A program made the translations under genes and the position numbers. Below are positions 9,141 to 17,692 of a stretch of 64,000 nt of DNA, one piece after another; the first letter of the stretch is position 1; each line of letters begins with the position of its first letter. Origin of the DNA: JADGRB01 sp036267635 (GTDB lineage Bacteria > Myxococcota_A > Polyangia > Fen-1088); the NCBI GenBank assembly GCA_036267635.1, contig DATAVR010000006.1, forward strand, positions 62,001 through 126,000. The letters are read 5' to 3'. A model generated the notes under the pieces. The model ran no database searches, was not told where the DNA came from, and worked only from the letters and a program-made list of their open reading frames with translations.

Positions 9141-9270
9141 CACATCGGAAACTGTGCTCGGGCGGCGCGCTTCACACTTCTTCACAGAGGCGCACGAACG
9201 TTCTTAACGGGCGGTGCGTACCGTCGTCTCCGCGGGGCAATCGCGCTCCGCGACAACAAGGAGACGACAG

Positions 9271-9882
9271 ATGATTGGATGTTTCATTTTCGGGAGCTTG
9301 GCGGCGATGGGCATCGCGCGGGCGATTCACCACCGGCGGTTTTACGGCGGCGGGTGCGGCGGCGGCTGGCATGGCCACCGGCACTGGCACGGCTGGCATG
9401 GCGGTGGTCCGGATCCGCGCGGCGGCTGGGGATCGTTCGACCACGAGGACCACGGCGAGTTCCGTTCGCCGTTCGCCGACGCCGACTTTCGCGGCCTGGG
9501 TGGGTTCGGGCGAGGAGGGATGGGGGGCGGCAAGCGGTTCTTCGTCCGCCGGATCCTGGAGCACGTGCGGGCCACGCCGGCGCAGGAGCGGGTCATCGGC
9601 GCCGCGGTCGAGGAGTTCCGCGACGAGCTGAAGAAGAACGTGGGGGGCGAGGGACGCCGCAGCCGCAAGGAGATCGTGGAGGCGCTCCGCCACAGCACCT
9701 TCGACGGGGTGCTGCTCGGCGAGCAGTTCGCGCGTCACGACACGATCTTGGAGAACGGGCGCAAGTCGTTCGTCGGCCTGGTCGCCAAGATCCACGACGC
9801 GCTCGAGCCGGAGCAGCGCGAGCGTCTGGCCGACCTCCTCGAGCGGGGGCCCCGCTTCGACTGGATGCGCGGGGGCTGGTAA
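9271..9882 (+). CDS. Spy/CpxP-like protein with His/Gly-rich N-terminus
   Basis: This 203-residue protein starts at ATG 9271, with AAGGAG eight bases upstream. A short hydrophobic N-terminus (IGCFIFGSLAAMGIARAI) may anchor it in the membrane. It is followed by a histidine- and glycine-rich segment (about residues 20-65, with HGHRHWHGWH) that could bind metal. Residues 90-200 form a helical region with ATPAQERVIGAAVEEFRDEL and ALEPEQRERLADLLERGP, matching the LTxxQ-type helices of Spy/CpxP periplasmic sensors and chaperones. Its position directly before a response regulator and kinase resembles cpxP-cpxRA, so it may act as an accessory sensor. Metal binding is inferred. Confidence 0.72.
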   Translation: MIGCFIFGSLAAMGIARAIHHRRFYGGGCGGGWHGHRHWHGWHGGGPDPRGGWGSFDHEDHGEFRSPFADADFRGLGGFGRGGMGGGKRFFVRRILEHVRATPAQERVIGAAVEEFRDELKKNVGGEGRRSRKEIVEALRHSTFDGVLLGEQFARHDTILENGRKSFVGLVAKIHDALEPEQRERLADLLERGPRFDWMRGGW

Positions 9883-9914
9883 TTCTCCCACGCTAACGCT
9901 GGTAAGCTTCAATC

Positions 9915-10622
9915 GTGGCGTTGCGGGTCCTTTGCATCGACGACGACGTCCGCCTCTACGAGCTGCTGGCGGCCTACCTCGAACCGAACGGCGTGACGCT
10001 GGTGCACGCCGCCGATGGCGCGAAGGGGCTGGCGGCGCTCGCGGCGGACGTCTTCGACGCCGTGCTGCTCGACGTGATGATGCCGGGGATGGATGGCCTG
10101 ACGGTCTGTCGCCGCATCCGCGAGACGAGCCGGGTGCCGATCATCATGCTCACCGCGCGCGGCGACGAGGCCGATCGGGTGGTCGGCCTCGAGCTCGGCG
10201 CCGACGACTACGTGCCAAAGCCGTTCTCGCCGCGCGAGCTTCTGGCGCGGTTGCGGGCGGTGATGCGCCGGGCGCAGCCGGCGGCGAGCGGCGCGGAGAT
10301 CGTCCTCGGGCGGCTGGCGATTGACGTCGGCGCGCGCCAGGTGCGCGTCGGCTCGGAGCCGGCCGATCTGACCGGGCTGGAGTTCGACATCCTGCTGGCG
10401 CTGGCGCGGCGTCCGGGGCGCGTCGTCCCGCGCGAGACGCTGCTCGGCGAGGCGGGACGCCAGGACGTCACCGTCAGCGATCGGACCGTCGACGTCCACG
10501 TCTCGCACCTGCGGCGCAAGCTGGGCGACGATCCGAAGACGCCGCGCCTCATCAAAACCGTGCGCGGCGTCGGCTACGTGCTGTCGCCCGAGGCGGCACG
10601 CGACGCCGGCGGTGGCACGTGA
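9915..10622 (+). CDS. OmpR-family response regulator
   Basis: This 235-residue regulator has an N-terminal receiver with the acidic pair Asp10/Asp11, phosphoacceptor Asp53 in LLDVMMPG, Thr80 and Lys102. Its C-terminal winged helix ends in TVDVHVSHLRRKLGDDP and IKTVRGVGYVL. The start is a GTG at 9915, 32 bases after the Spy/CpxP-like gene. Its stop overlaps the kinase start by four bases (GTGA), which indicates translational coupling. It most likely controls envelope-stress genes, including its own operon, as CpxR does; this role is inferred from context. Confidence 0.95.
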   Translation: MALRVLCIDDDVRLYELLAAYLEPNGVTLVHAADGAKGLAALAADVFDAVLLDVMMPGMDGLTVCRRIRETSRVPIIMLTARGDEADRVVGLELGADDYVPKPFSPRELLARLRAVMRRAQPAASGAEIVLGRLAIDVGARQVRVGSEPADLTGLEFDILLALARRPGRVVPRETLLGEAGRQDVTVSDRTVDVHVSHLRRKLGDDPKTPRLIKTVRGVGYVLSPEAARDAGGGT

Positions 10623-11866
10623 GGCACGGTCGCCCTCCCCGCGGCGGTCCCGGCTGGCCGTCTGGTCCACACTGGCGCGGCCCCTGGGGCCTGTGGGCCG
10701 GCCTCGATCCGGCGACCCGCGAGCGGATCGTGGGCGAGATCCGGAACGCCTACGGCCAGCGCTTCGGTCGCCGCCACCCCTGGGACCGCGTGTTTCACGA
10801 GGCGATGGGGCGGCGTCCCGGCTGGCACCACCGCATCCGCTGGGAGCTGCGGCTGCACTATGGCGCGCACCTCCACCGGCGGCTCTTCCTCTGGTTCGGC
10901 GCGGCGATCTTCCTGACCGTGGTCGCCACGGCGACGGCGGCGCACTTCGGTCACGCCTGGCTGGCGGCCCACCGGCTGCGCGCGCTGCTGCTCTTCGGCG
11001 TGCCGGCGGTGGTCCTCTGGATGGCCGCGGGACGGGTGGCGCGGCGGATCGCGCGCCCGCTCTATGAGCTGACGCGGGCGGCGCAGGAGCTGGGCGCAGG
11101 GAACCTCAAGGCGCGGGTCGCGGCGGCGGGGTTCGGGTTCGACGAGACGGCGGTGCTGTCGTCCGCCTTCAACGAGATGGCGGCGCGGCTCGAGCGGCAG
11201 CTCGCCGACGAGCGCGAGCTCCTGGCGTCGGTCTCGCACGAGCTGCGCACGCCGCTGGCCCGCATCCGCCTGCTGGTCGAGATCGCCCGACAAGCGCCCG
11301 GCGATCGGCCGACCGATCCGGGCACGCTCGACGAGATCGACCACGAAGCGATCGAGATCGACGCGCTGGTGGGCGAGCTCTTGGCCAGCGCGCGGATCGA
11401 GTTCCAGGCCGTGGCGCCGAAGCCGCTCGACGCGGTCGAGGTCGCGCGCCGTGCGCTGGAACGCGCCGGCGAAGAGCCCGGCAAGCTGGTCGCGCCGCCG
11501 CCCCCGCTCCCGTTCGCCGCCGATCCGACGCTGATCGGGCGCGCGCTCGCCAACTTGATCGACAACGCGCGCAAGCACGGCGGCGGCCTCGTCGGCCTGT
11601 CGGTGCGCGCGGACGGCGCGCTGGTCCTGTTCGAGGTCGTCGATCGGGGACCCGGCTTCGCGCCCGGCGAGGAGAGCCGCGTGTTCGAGCGGTTCTACCG
11701 TGGCGCCGATCCCGACGCCGGGTCACACGGCTCGCTCGGCCTCGGGCTGGCGCTGGTCAAGCGGATCGCCGACGCCCACGGCGGCCGCGTGCACGCGGCC
11801 AACCAACCGGGCGGCGGCGCGCGTCTGGTCCTGGAGCTGCCTCTCTCGCCGCCGGCCCGCGCCTAG
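10619..11866 (+). CDS. Sensor histidine kinase, CpxA-like, without a periplasmic domain
   Basis: This 415-residue kinase begins with about 90 residues rich in Arg, Trp and His that precede the first membrane segment. Two transmembrane segments (FLWFGAAIFLTVVATATAA and LLLFGVPAVVLWMAA) are joined by a loop of about 15 residues, so there is almost no periplasmic sensor. A HAMP segment and HisKA follow, with His near 207 in SVSHELRTPLARIR. The ATPase domain has LANLIDNARKHGG, DRGPGF and GLGLALVKRIADAHGG. It forms a pair with the overlapping response regulator. Sensing probably depends on the membrane, the cytoplasmic N-terminus or the upstream Spy/CpxP-like protein. Confidence 0.93.
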   Translation: MRHGRPPRGGPGWPSGPHWRGPWGLWAGLDPATRERIVGEIRNAYGQRFGRRHPWDRVFHEAMGRRPGWHHRIRWELRLHYGAHLHRRLFLWFGAAIFLTVVATATAAHFGHAWLAAHRLRALLLFGVPAVVLWMAAGRVARRIARPLYELTRAAQELGAGNLKARVAAAGFGFDETAVLSSAFNEMAARLERQLADERELLASVSHELRTPLARIRLLVEIARQAPGDRPTDPGTLDEIDHEAIEIDALVGELLASARIEFQAVAPKPLDAVEVARRALERAGEEPGKLVAPPPPLPFAADPTLIGRALANLIDNARKHGGGLVGLSVRADGALVLFEVVDRGPGFAPGEESRVFERFYRGADPDAGSHGSLGLGLALVKRIADAHGGRVHAANQPGGGARLVLELPLSPPARA

Positions 11867-11995
11867 CTCAGCCAGGACCTCAAGCGGCGCGCCCGTTCTG
11901 ACGACAGATCGGATTCGCACGACTCTATTTTTGGTGACCCGATGTCGGCGGGCCGAGGCACTTGATCCTCAGCGCCCAATCCGAAAGGCGAACGT

Positions 11996-13705
11996 ATGCG
12001 CAGGGCAATGAAACAGATGTCTCTTAGCGGTCTGATGGGCGTCGGATTGGTGGCGGCGCTGGCCGCAGGTTGCGGCTTCAAGCCCGCCGCGCCCGAGGGG
12101 TTCGGCGCGGGCGGAACGACCGACGCCGGCGCGACCGGCGGCAGTGGTGCCACGGGGGGCAGCCGCGGCACCGGCGGCGCCCGGGCCGACGGAGGCGGCG
12201 GCACCGCACCGACGCAGTGCAACCCCTGCACCGACTTTCCGCCCACGCCGGTCATCGACATGCCGCCGGGCGGATCGGCGCCCCCTTCGGACGTCAGCAC
12301 GACGTTCGGACCGGCGGGCACCGGCAGCGCGATCGGCGGTCCCTGCCTCCTCGATCCGGAGGATGGCTCGCTCTACCCGCGCAACTGGCTGCGGCCTCGG
12401 TTCGAGGTCACGCCGGGCGCCGGCGAGGACGTGTTCGAGATCCGCCTGCACACCGACATCGAAACCAACGATCTGGTCGTCTACACGACGGCCACCACCT
12501 GGACCATGCCGGCGGCAATGTGGACGGCGCTGTCGATGAACGTGGTCAATCATCCGATCACCGTCTCGGTGCGCGGGTTGGCCTCCAGCACCGGCACCGT
12601 CTCGCTGGGGCCGACGGAGACGATCAGCATCGCGCCGGTGGAGGCGCAGGGGACGATCGTCTACTGGACGACCTCCGGTGGCTCGGCGCTCAAGGGGTTC
12701 GCCGTCGGTGACGAGAGCGTGGTCACCGTCATCACGCCTTCCAACACGCCGGGGCAGTGCGTCGGGTGCCACAGCTCGACGCCGGGAGGCGAGTTCATCG
12801 GCTTCTCCAACAGCACCAGCACGACCAACGGCGATCCCTCGCACATCGAGATCCGCTCGGGCACCAATCCCGCGGTGCAGCCGTCGTTCCTGAGCGCGAC
12901 CGCGATGACGTTGCTCCAGCGCGTCTCCCAGGAGCTGCCGGTCTTTTCGCCCGCACACTGGTCCGAGGGGGACTACGTGACGGTCTTCATGCACGCCGAC
13001 AGCACCTCGGCCTCGGGGCAGAACACGCACCTCGAGTGGATCGATCTCGAGGCGACGTCGCAGACGCAGGGGATGGGCTGGGGCGAGTTCACGCGCACCG
13101 GCGATCCGAACCCCGCCGTCGCCTACCCGTTCATCAGCCACGACGGGACGAAGATCGTCTACGCCTCGGCGCCGTCGGCGAATCCGAGCGGCATCCTGCA
13201 GCACGGCGATCTCTACACCGTCGCCTGGGGCAACCGGATGGGCGGAACGGCGGCGCCGGTCTCGGGCGCCGACACCACGACGTATAGCGAGTTCTATCCC
13301 GCCTACTCACCCGACGACGCGCTCCTCGCCTACACCCGGCTGCCCGATGGCCAGAGCAGCTACGACAACCCCAACTCGGAATTTCTCGTCATCAACGCGG
13401 CCGGCGGGACGCCGATCCGTCACGTGGCGAACGATCCCGGGATGTGCCGCGGCAAGACCAGCCCCGGCATCACCAACAGCTGGCCCAAGTGGTCGCCGGT
13501 CGCCTCGTCGGCCAGCGGCAAGACGTACTACTGGCTCATCTTCTCCTCGACGCGCAGCGGGAACCCGCAGCTCTACGTCGCGGCGGTGGTGCAGGATGAG
13601 GTCGGTCTCATCACCACGACGCCGGCGCTCTACCTCTGGAACCAACCGGCCACGGAGAACAACCACACGCCGGCCTGGGACACCTTCTCGATTCCGCTCC
13701 CCTGA
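11996..13705 (+). CDS. Exported lipoprotein with CXXCH motif and beta-propeller-like repeats
   Basis: This 569-residue protein has a signal peptide and lipobox (ALAAGC near 25) and a Gly/Ala linker. A second part begins NPCTDFPPTPVIDMPPGG. At about 255 it has QCVGCHSS, a CXXCH motif typical of covalent haem attachment. The C-terminal half shows PD40/TolB-type propeller blades, for example PFISHDGTKIVYAS, YPAYSPDDALLAYT and FSSTRSGNPQLYVAA. Similar large lipoproteins are common in Myxococcota and have no known function. One haem may be carried at the cell surface, but an axial ligand was not assigned. The following intergenic region contains a tandem repeat array. Confidence 0.75.
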   Translation: MRRAMKQMSLSGLMGVGLVAALAAGCGFKPAAPEGFGAGGTTDAGATGGSGATGGSRGTGGARADGGGGTAPTQCNPCTDFPPTPVIDMPPGGSAPPSDVSTTFGPAGTGSAIGGPCLLDPEDGSLYPRNWLRPRFEVTPGAGEDVFEIRLHTDIETNDLVVYTTATTWTMPAAMWTALSMNVVNHPITVSVRGLASSTGTVSLGPTETISIAPVEAQGTIVYWTTSGGSALKGFAVGDESVVTVITPSNTPGQCVGCHSSTPGGEFIGFSNSTSTTNGDPSHIEIRSGTNPAVQPSFLSATAMTLLQRVSQELPVFSPAHWSEGDYVTVFMHADSTSASGQNTHLEWIDLEATSQTQGMGWGEFTRTGDPNPAVAYPFISHDGTKIVYASAPSANPSGILQHGDLYTVAWGNRMGGTAAPVSGADTTTYSEFYPAYSPDDALLAYTRLPDGQSSYDNPNSEFLVINAAGGTPIRHVANDPGMCRGKTSPGITNSWPKWSPVASSASGKTYYWLIFSSTRSGNPQLYVAAVVQDEVGLITTTPALYLWNQPATENNHTPAWDTFSIPLP

Positions 13706-13774
13706 GATCCGTCCCGAGATCTCTGGTGTATCCAGGACGAGCTGATTTCGTCCCGTGGAAACCACTCCCTCTCC

Positions 13775-13879
13775 GTCGTGCCTCGCGCGGTCGTGCCTCG
13801 CGCGGTCGTGCCCCGCGCGGTCGTGCCTCGCGCGGTCGTGCCTCGCGCGGTCGTGCCTCGCGCGGTCGTGCCCCGCGCG
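13775..13879. repeat. Seven-copy 15-bp tandem repeat upstream of the ECF sigma gene
   Basis: Seven uninterrupted copies of GTCGTGCCTCGCGCG run from 13775 to 13879; copies three and seven have C for T at position 9. The array lies between the CXXCH lipoprotein gene and the sigma factor gene, ending about 50 bases before the chosen sigma start. It is not CRISPR-like, because there are no spacers. Confidence 0.95.
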
Positions 13880-13928
13880 CCCGCGCCGTTTCGACCGTGC
13901 TAGCGTCGAGCGACCGGTGGAGAGCCGC

Positions 13929-14489
13929 GTGGACGAAGTGGACGAAGTGGCATGGATGGCGGCGATCGCCGCGCACGGCGATCGGGCCGCGTTCGCGCAG
14001 CTGTTCCGTCGCTACGCCCCGAAGGTGAAGGCGCACCTCCTGGCGCGTGGCGCCGCGGCCGGCGCCGCCGACGAGCTGACCCAGGAGGTGATGCTGATCG
14101 TCTGGCGCAAGGCCGGGCTCTACGACACCGACCGGGGGAGCGTGGCGGCCTGGCTCTACACGATCAGCCGCAACTTTCTCTTCAACAGCATGCGCGCCGC
14201 GCGGCGGCGCAAAGAGGACCCGGGGACGGAGATGGCGTTTCCCGAGGCGGCGCCGCCGCCCACCAGCGAGCAGGCCTTGCTGGCGGCGGAGCAGGGACGG
14301 TCGCTGACCGCCTCGCTGGCTGCGCTTCCGCCGGAGCAGCGCGAGGTCCTCGAAGGGGCGTACTGGCGCGGGCAGACGCTGCAGGAGTGCGCGGACGAGC
14401 GGCAGGTCCCGCTCGGGACGGTGAAGACCCGGGTGCGGTTGGCGCTCGAACGGTTGCGCGGTCTCATGAAAGTCAGGAGCACGCAATGA
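13929..14489 (+). CDS. ECF sigma factor (partner of a ChrR-type anti-sigma factor)
   Basis: This 186-residue sigma factor has region 2 at about 10-85 (ELTQEVMLIVWRKAGLYD, AAWLYTISRNFLFNSMRAA) and region 4 at 125-180 (LPPEQREVLEGAYWRG, GTVKTRVRLALERL). I chose GTG 13929 because GGAG lies six bases upstream and the length fits ECF factors. A longer frame starting at 13755 would translate the tandem repeat as a Cys/Arg-rich leader. The gene overlaps the anti-sigma gene by four bases (ATGA). By analogy with Rhodobacter RpoE-ChrR it may respond to singlet oxygen or organic peroxides. Its target promoters are not known. Confidence 0.93.
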   Translation: MDEVDEVAWMAAIAAHGDRAAFAQLFRRYAPKVKAHLLARGAAAGAADELTQEVMLIVWRKAGLYDTDRGSVAAWLYTISRNFLFNSMRAARRRKEDPGTEMAFPEAAPPPTSEQALLAAEQGRSLTASLAALPPEQREVLEGAYWRGQTLQECADERQVPLGTVKTRVRLALERLRGLMKVRSTQ

Positions 14490-15184
14490 CGCCTCTTTCG
14501 TCCGGCTTTCATTCTCCGCCGACGCACCACGTGCCCGAGCACGGCCTGGTCGAGTACGTGGCCGGCGCCGCCACCGACGGCGCGGCGCTGGCCTTCGCCT
14601 GCCACCTTTCGCTCTGCGCGTCGTGCGCGGCGGAGGTGGCGGCGCTGGAGAGCGTCGGCGGCACCATCTTGGAGGCGAACCCCGGGCAGGAGCTGGCGCC
14701 CGGCGCGCTGGAGTCGGTGCTGGCCCGCCTCGAGGCGACCCCACGTCCGGCCGCGCCGCCGGCCGAGACCATCGCGGTCCCCGTTTTTCTCTCCGGGTGC
14801 GATCTGCCGGCGCCGCTCCTGCGCGCGTTGCCGCCCGTCGTTGGATGGCGCACGGTCGTCCCCGGGATGCGCGTGGTGGATCTTCCGCTCGCGCTCCCCG
14901 GCGGCGCCGTGCGGCTGGTCCGCTTCAAGGGGGGCGTGACGATCCCGTTCCACGATCATGGTGGCCCCGAGTACATCGTGGTGTTCACCGGCGCGCTCGA
15001 AGAACAGGCCAAGGACGACGGGCGCAGGTTCGGGCGGGGCGACGTCTCGATCCGGCTGCCGGGCGAGCGGCACGAACAGCGCGCGACGCCGGGCGAGCCG
15101 TGCGTGGCCCTGGTGGTGAACGAAGGCGCGCTGCGCCCGCTGACGTTGCGCGGGCGTCTGCTCCTGGCTATCGCGCGCGACTGA
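14486..15184 (+). CDS. ChrR-type zinc-binding anti-sigma factor with cupin domain
   Basis: This 232-residue protein has the two-part layout of ChrR. The N-terminal anti-sigma domain has the zinc motif His40-x3-Cys44-x2-Cys47 (CHLSLCASC), with an earlier histidine (15 or 19) as the fourth ligand. The C-terminal cupin has HDH (His156, His158), Glu162 and His196, with spacing like the metal ligands of Rhodobacter ChrR. In that system the cupin is needed for release of the sigma factor under singlet oxygen. AGGAG precedes the ATG, which overlaps the sigma stop. The ligand assignment rests on motif spacing only. Confidence 0.92.
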   Translation: MTPLSSGFHSPPTHHVPEHGLVEYVAGAATDGAALAFACHLSLCASCAAEVAALESVGGTILEANPGQELAPGALESVLARLEATPRPAAPPAETIAVPVFLSGCDLPAPLLRALPPVVGWRTVVPGMRVVDLPLALPGGAVRLVRFKGGVTIPFHDHGGPEYIVVFTGALEEQAKDDGRRFGRGDVSIRLPGERHEQRATPGEPCVALVVNEGALRPLTLRGRLLLAIARD

Positions 15185-15281
15185 GGATTTTTCGGAGATT
15201 ACGAGCCAGGCGAGATCCAAATCGAAATACCGCACCTACCTTGGGCGTCATCTGTTCTTTAAACAAAGCCTGGAGGGTGTG

Positions 15282-15893
15282 ATGAAGCGATCGATGGGAT
15301 TCAAGGGCGGTTGGTTGGCGGGGGCGCTGGCGGTCTCGCTGTTCGGCGCGTGCAGCTCGAGCTCGAACGGATCCGGAACAGGAGGTGCGGGGGGCGCCGC
15401 GACGGGCGGAACGGGCGGCGGGGCCGGAATGGCAGCCGGCGGGGCTGGTGGTGCCGCTGGGCCGCTCTACGTGAAATACGGCGCCGCGATCCCGACGGTC
15501 GTTGACGATGCGGTGGCCGGCCTCACCGCCGACTGCGAGCTGGCACCCTACTTCGCCGTCGTCGGGACGGCCGGCCACGACTCGGTGGCTCGTCTCAAGA
15601 GCTGTTTGCGGCTCCAGTTCACCGCTCTCTTCGGCGGCCCCGCGACCTATCCGGGCGTGAACGACAACGGGGACACCTGCGTCTCGATGACCACCATCCA
15701 CATGGGGCTCGACATCCCCGCCGACAAGTTCGATCGCTTCGTCACCGATTTCGGCGCCGTGCTCAAGGCCGACGGCGTGGCCGACGCCGACATCACGACC
15801 ATCGCCACCGCGGTCATGGGCCTGCAATCCCAGATCGTCTCCAGCACGCCGGTCGAAAAGAGCAGCTGCACCGACGCGGCGGCAGGGCAATAG
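15282..15893 (+). CDS. Truncated-haemoglobin-like protein with lipoprotein signal
   Basis: This 203-residue protein has a signal peptide and lipobox (LFGAC, Cys24), a Gly/Ala linker to about 60, and then a group-I truncated globin pattern. The pattern is LYVKYGAAIPTVVDDAV, LQFTALFGGPATYPG at 111-125, and MTTIHMGLDIPADKFDRFV, where His140 fits the proximal F8 ligand. Bacterial truncated globins are normally cytosolic, so a lipid-anchored form is unusual. GGAGGG precedes the ATG; a GTG at 15279 is an alternative start. It follows the anti-sigma gene by about 100 bases and may belong to its regulon. Haem binding is inferred from the motif. Confidence 0.8.
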   Translation: MKRSMGFKGGWLAGALAVSLFGACSSSSNGSGTGGAGGAATGGTGGGAGMAAGGAGGAAGPLYVKYGAAIPTVVDDAVAGLTADCELAPYFAVVGTAGHDSVARLKSCLRLQFTALFGGPATYPGVNDNGDTCVSMTTIHMGLDIPADKFDRFVTDFGAVLKADGVADADITTIATAVMGLQSQIVSSTPVEKSSCTDAAAGQ

Positions 15894-15895
15894 CG

Positions 15896-16618
15896 ATGAC
15901 GGCCGCCGTCGGAGAAATGCGGGTTTCGCCGCCTCGTCTCGGGCGGCGGCGCCTGGTGCGCCTCGTCGCCACGCTGGCTGGCGCGGGCGCGCTCTTCGTG
16001 GGGGTGATGGGGTTTCTCCACACGCCCTACGGCCGGCCGCTGATGCGGCGCCTCGGAATGTCGTGCCCGGCGATGAAGGTGTCGCCGGTCGCGGCCGAGG
16101 CGGTGCGGCTGCGTGCCGTCGCGTCGCTGCGGACGGCGGTGCCGTCACCGGCGCGGCCGGCTCTCGGGCAGGCGCTCGATGTCAGTCGAGCGCCGGACGT
16201 GAACGGCTGGGTGAGGTCCCACGGCCTCGCCTGCACCGAGGAAGCGCGCCCTTCGCACGCGATCCGCTGCGCCGGTTTGGTCGGCCAGCCTCCCCCCGAT
16301 CCCAAGGCGCCGCCGGTCGACCAGATCGTCTTCGCTTTCGCCCCGGACGGCAGGTTGATCAGCGTCGATCGGCTGCGCAGCACGCTCACCGCCATCGAAG
16401 CCTCGCGGCTCTTCGGTCAGGCGGTCCACGAGCTGACCGCGGCGCTCGGTCCGGGACAGCTGGTCGGTGACGCCACGCCGGCCTACCTGGGGGCGGGTTC
16501 GATGCACACCGCGAGGCTCGCCTACCGCTTTTCCGACTACCTGGCGACGATCACGGCGATGAACATCTCCGGCCGCATCGTGATGCACGAGCAGTACGAA
16601 TCGGCCCGCGGCGGGTAG
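15896..16618 (+). CDS. Hypothetical membrane-anchored protein
   Basis: I do not recognise this 240-residue protein. One hydrophobic segment at about 24-42 (RLVATLAGAGALFVGVMGFL) follows an Arg-rich N-terminus and would anchor it with the rest outside the cytoplasm. The soluble part has two cysteines near GLACTEEARP and AIRCAGLVGQPP that could pair. The start is two bases after the globin stop, so the two are probably co-transcribed. Its C-terminal stretch (TARLAYRFSDYLATITAMNI) looks like beta strands. No function can be assigned; the link to the ECF-ChrR-globin set is by position. Confidence 0.65.
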   Translation: MTAAVGEMRVSPPRLGRRRLVRLVATLAGAGALFVGVMGFLHTPYGRPLMRRLGMSCPAMKVSPVAAEAVRLRAVASLRTAVPSPARPALGQALDVSRAPDVNGWVRSHGLACTEEARPSHAIRCAGLVGQPPPDPKAPPVDQIVFAFAPDGRLISVDRLRSTLTAIEASRLFGQAVHELTAALGPGQLVGDATPAYLGAGSMHTARLAYRFSDYLATITAMNISGRIVMHEQYESARGG

Positions 16619-16624
16619 CTCGCC

Positions 16625-17692
16625 TTACCTAAACGACTTTTGCAGCTCGTCGAGGGCGGCGCTGCCGGGGCAGAGCTTCTGGTAGGGGACCTGCGACAGC
16701 GGCACCTCGGTGGTGCCGCTGATGTCGTGCATGTCGCGCGAGTTGGTGTCGACGAAGAACAGGCCGGTGGGGACCTCGCCCTTCGAGCGGTGGCGCTCCA
16801 CCTCGTCGGCGGCCGACTGGCGACTGCCGGTGTCGTAGTCCTCGGCGAGCTTGCGCAGCCGGACGGTGCTGCCGTCGTGCAGCTTCACGCTGACCGCCGA
16901 GCCGGGCGCGTACTCGGTGGTGATCTCGGCGGCGTGGGGGACGAAGTCGGCGGCCACGAAGTCGGTCGAGATGACCGGCAGCATCCGCTTGCGCGTGTTG
17001 AGGTAGCTCTTGGTCGACCCCTCGTGATCGTTGAAGGTCACGCAGGGGGAGATGACGTCGATGAGCGCGAACCCCTTGTGTGAGAGGCCCGCCTTGAGGA
17101 TCGGGACCAGCTGCCCCTTGTCGCCCGAGAAGGCGCGGGCCACGAAGCTGGCCCCCAGCTCCAGCGCCAGCGAGACGGGATCGATGGGGCTGTACTGGTT
17201 GGCCTCGCCGCGCTTGCTCTTGGTGCCGATGTCGGCCGAGGCGGAGAACTGCCCCTTGGTCAGGCCGTAGACGCCGTTGTTCTCGATCACGTAGAGCATG
17301 TCGAGGTTGCGGCGGATGGCGTGGACCAGCTGGCCGACGCCGATCGAGAGCGAGTCGCCGTCGCCCGAGATGCCGAGGTAGGTCAGCGAGCGGTTGGCGG
17401 CGTTGGCGCCTGTGGCGATGGAGGGCATGCGGCCGTGCGCCGAGTTGAAGCCGTGCGCGCCCCCCACGAAGTACGTCGGCGTCTTCGAGGAGCAGCCGAT
17501 GCCGGAGAGCTTGGCGATCATGTGGGGCGGCCGCTCGAGCTCGTAGAACGCACGCACGATCGCGGCGGTCACCGAGTCGTGGCCGCAGCCGGCGCAGAGG
17601 GTCGACGGCGCCCCCTCATAGTCGCGGACGGTGAGCCCCAGCGTGTTGGGGCGCAGGTGTGGGTGGACGACCGCCGGCTTGGGTGAGGGCAT
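16625..17692 (-). CDS. korB: 2-oxoacid:ferredoxin oxidoreductase, beta subunit
   Basis: This 355-residue subunit binds thiamine pyrophosphate and a [4Fe-4S] cluster. The TPP site is GDGD at 110-113 with ENNGVYG at 137-143. Cluster ligands fit Cys33 and Cys36 (LCAGCGHDS), Cys67 (GIGCSSKTP) and Cys217 (SPCVTFN). With KorA it oxidatively decarboxylates 2-oxoglutarate (or a related 2-oxoacid) to acyl-CoA and reduces ferredoxin. Its ATG at 17692 shares one base with the korA stop (TAATG), so the two are coupled. Substrate choice cannot be read with certainty, but the length and alpha/beta arrangement fit 2-oxoglutarate. Confidence 0.93.
   Translation of the reverse strand: MPSPKPAVVHPHLRPNTLGLTVRDYEGAPSTLCAGCGHDSVTAAIVRAFYELERPPHMIAKLSGIGCSSKTPTYFVGGAHGFNSAHGRMPSIATGANAANRSLTYLGISGDGDSLSIGVGQLVHAIRRNLDMLYVIENNGVYGLTKGQFSASADIGTKSKRGEANQYSPIDPVSLALELGASFVARAFSGDKGQLVPILKAGLSHKGFALIDVISPCVTFNDHEGSTKSYLNTRKRMLPVISTDFVAADFVPHAAEITTEYAPGSAVSVKLHDGSTVRLRKLAEDYDTGSRQSAADEVERHRSKGEVPTGLFFVDTNSRDMHDISGTTEVPLSQVPYQKLCPGSAALDELQKSFR

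Noticed and set aside
9196..9203. GAACGTTC palindrome as CpxR-type operator
   Set aside because: It does not match the known CpxR repeat and an eight-base palindrome can occur by chance.
13775..13879. CRISPR array
   Set aside because: The 15-base copies are head to tail without spacers and there are no cas genes.
13755..13928. N-terminal extension of the ECF sigma factor translated through the tandem repeat
   Set aside because: It would be Cys/Arg/Ser repeats with no match to sigma factors; GTG 13929 has a proper ribosome-binding site and gives the usual length.
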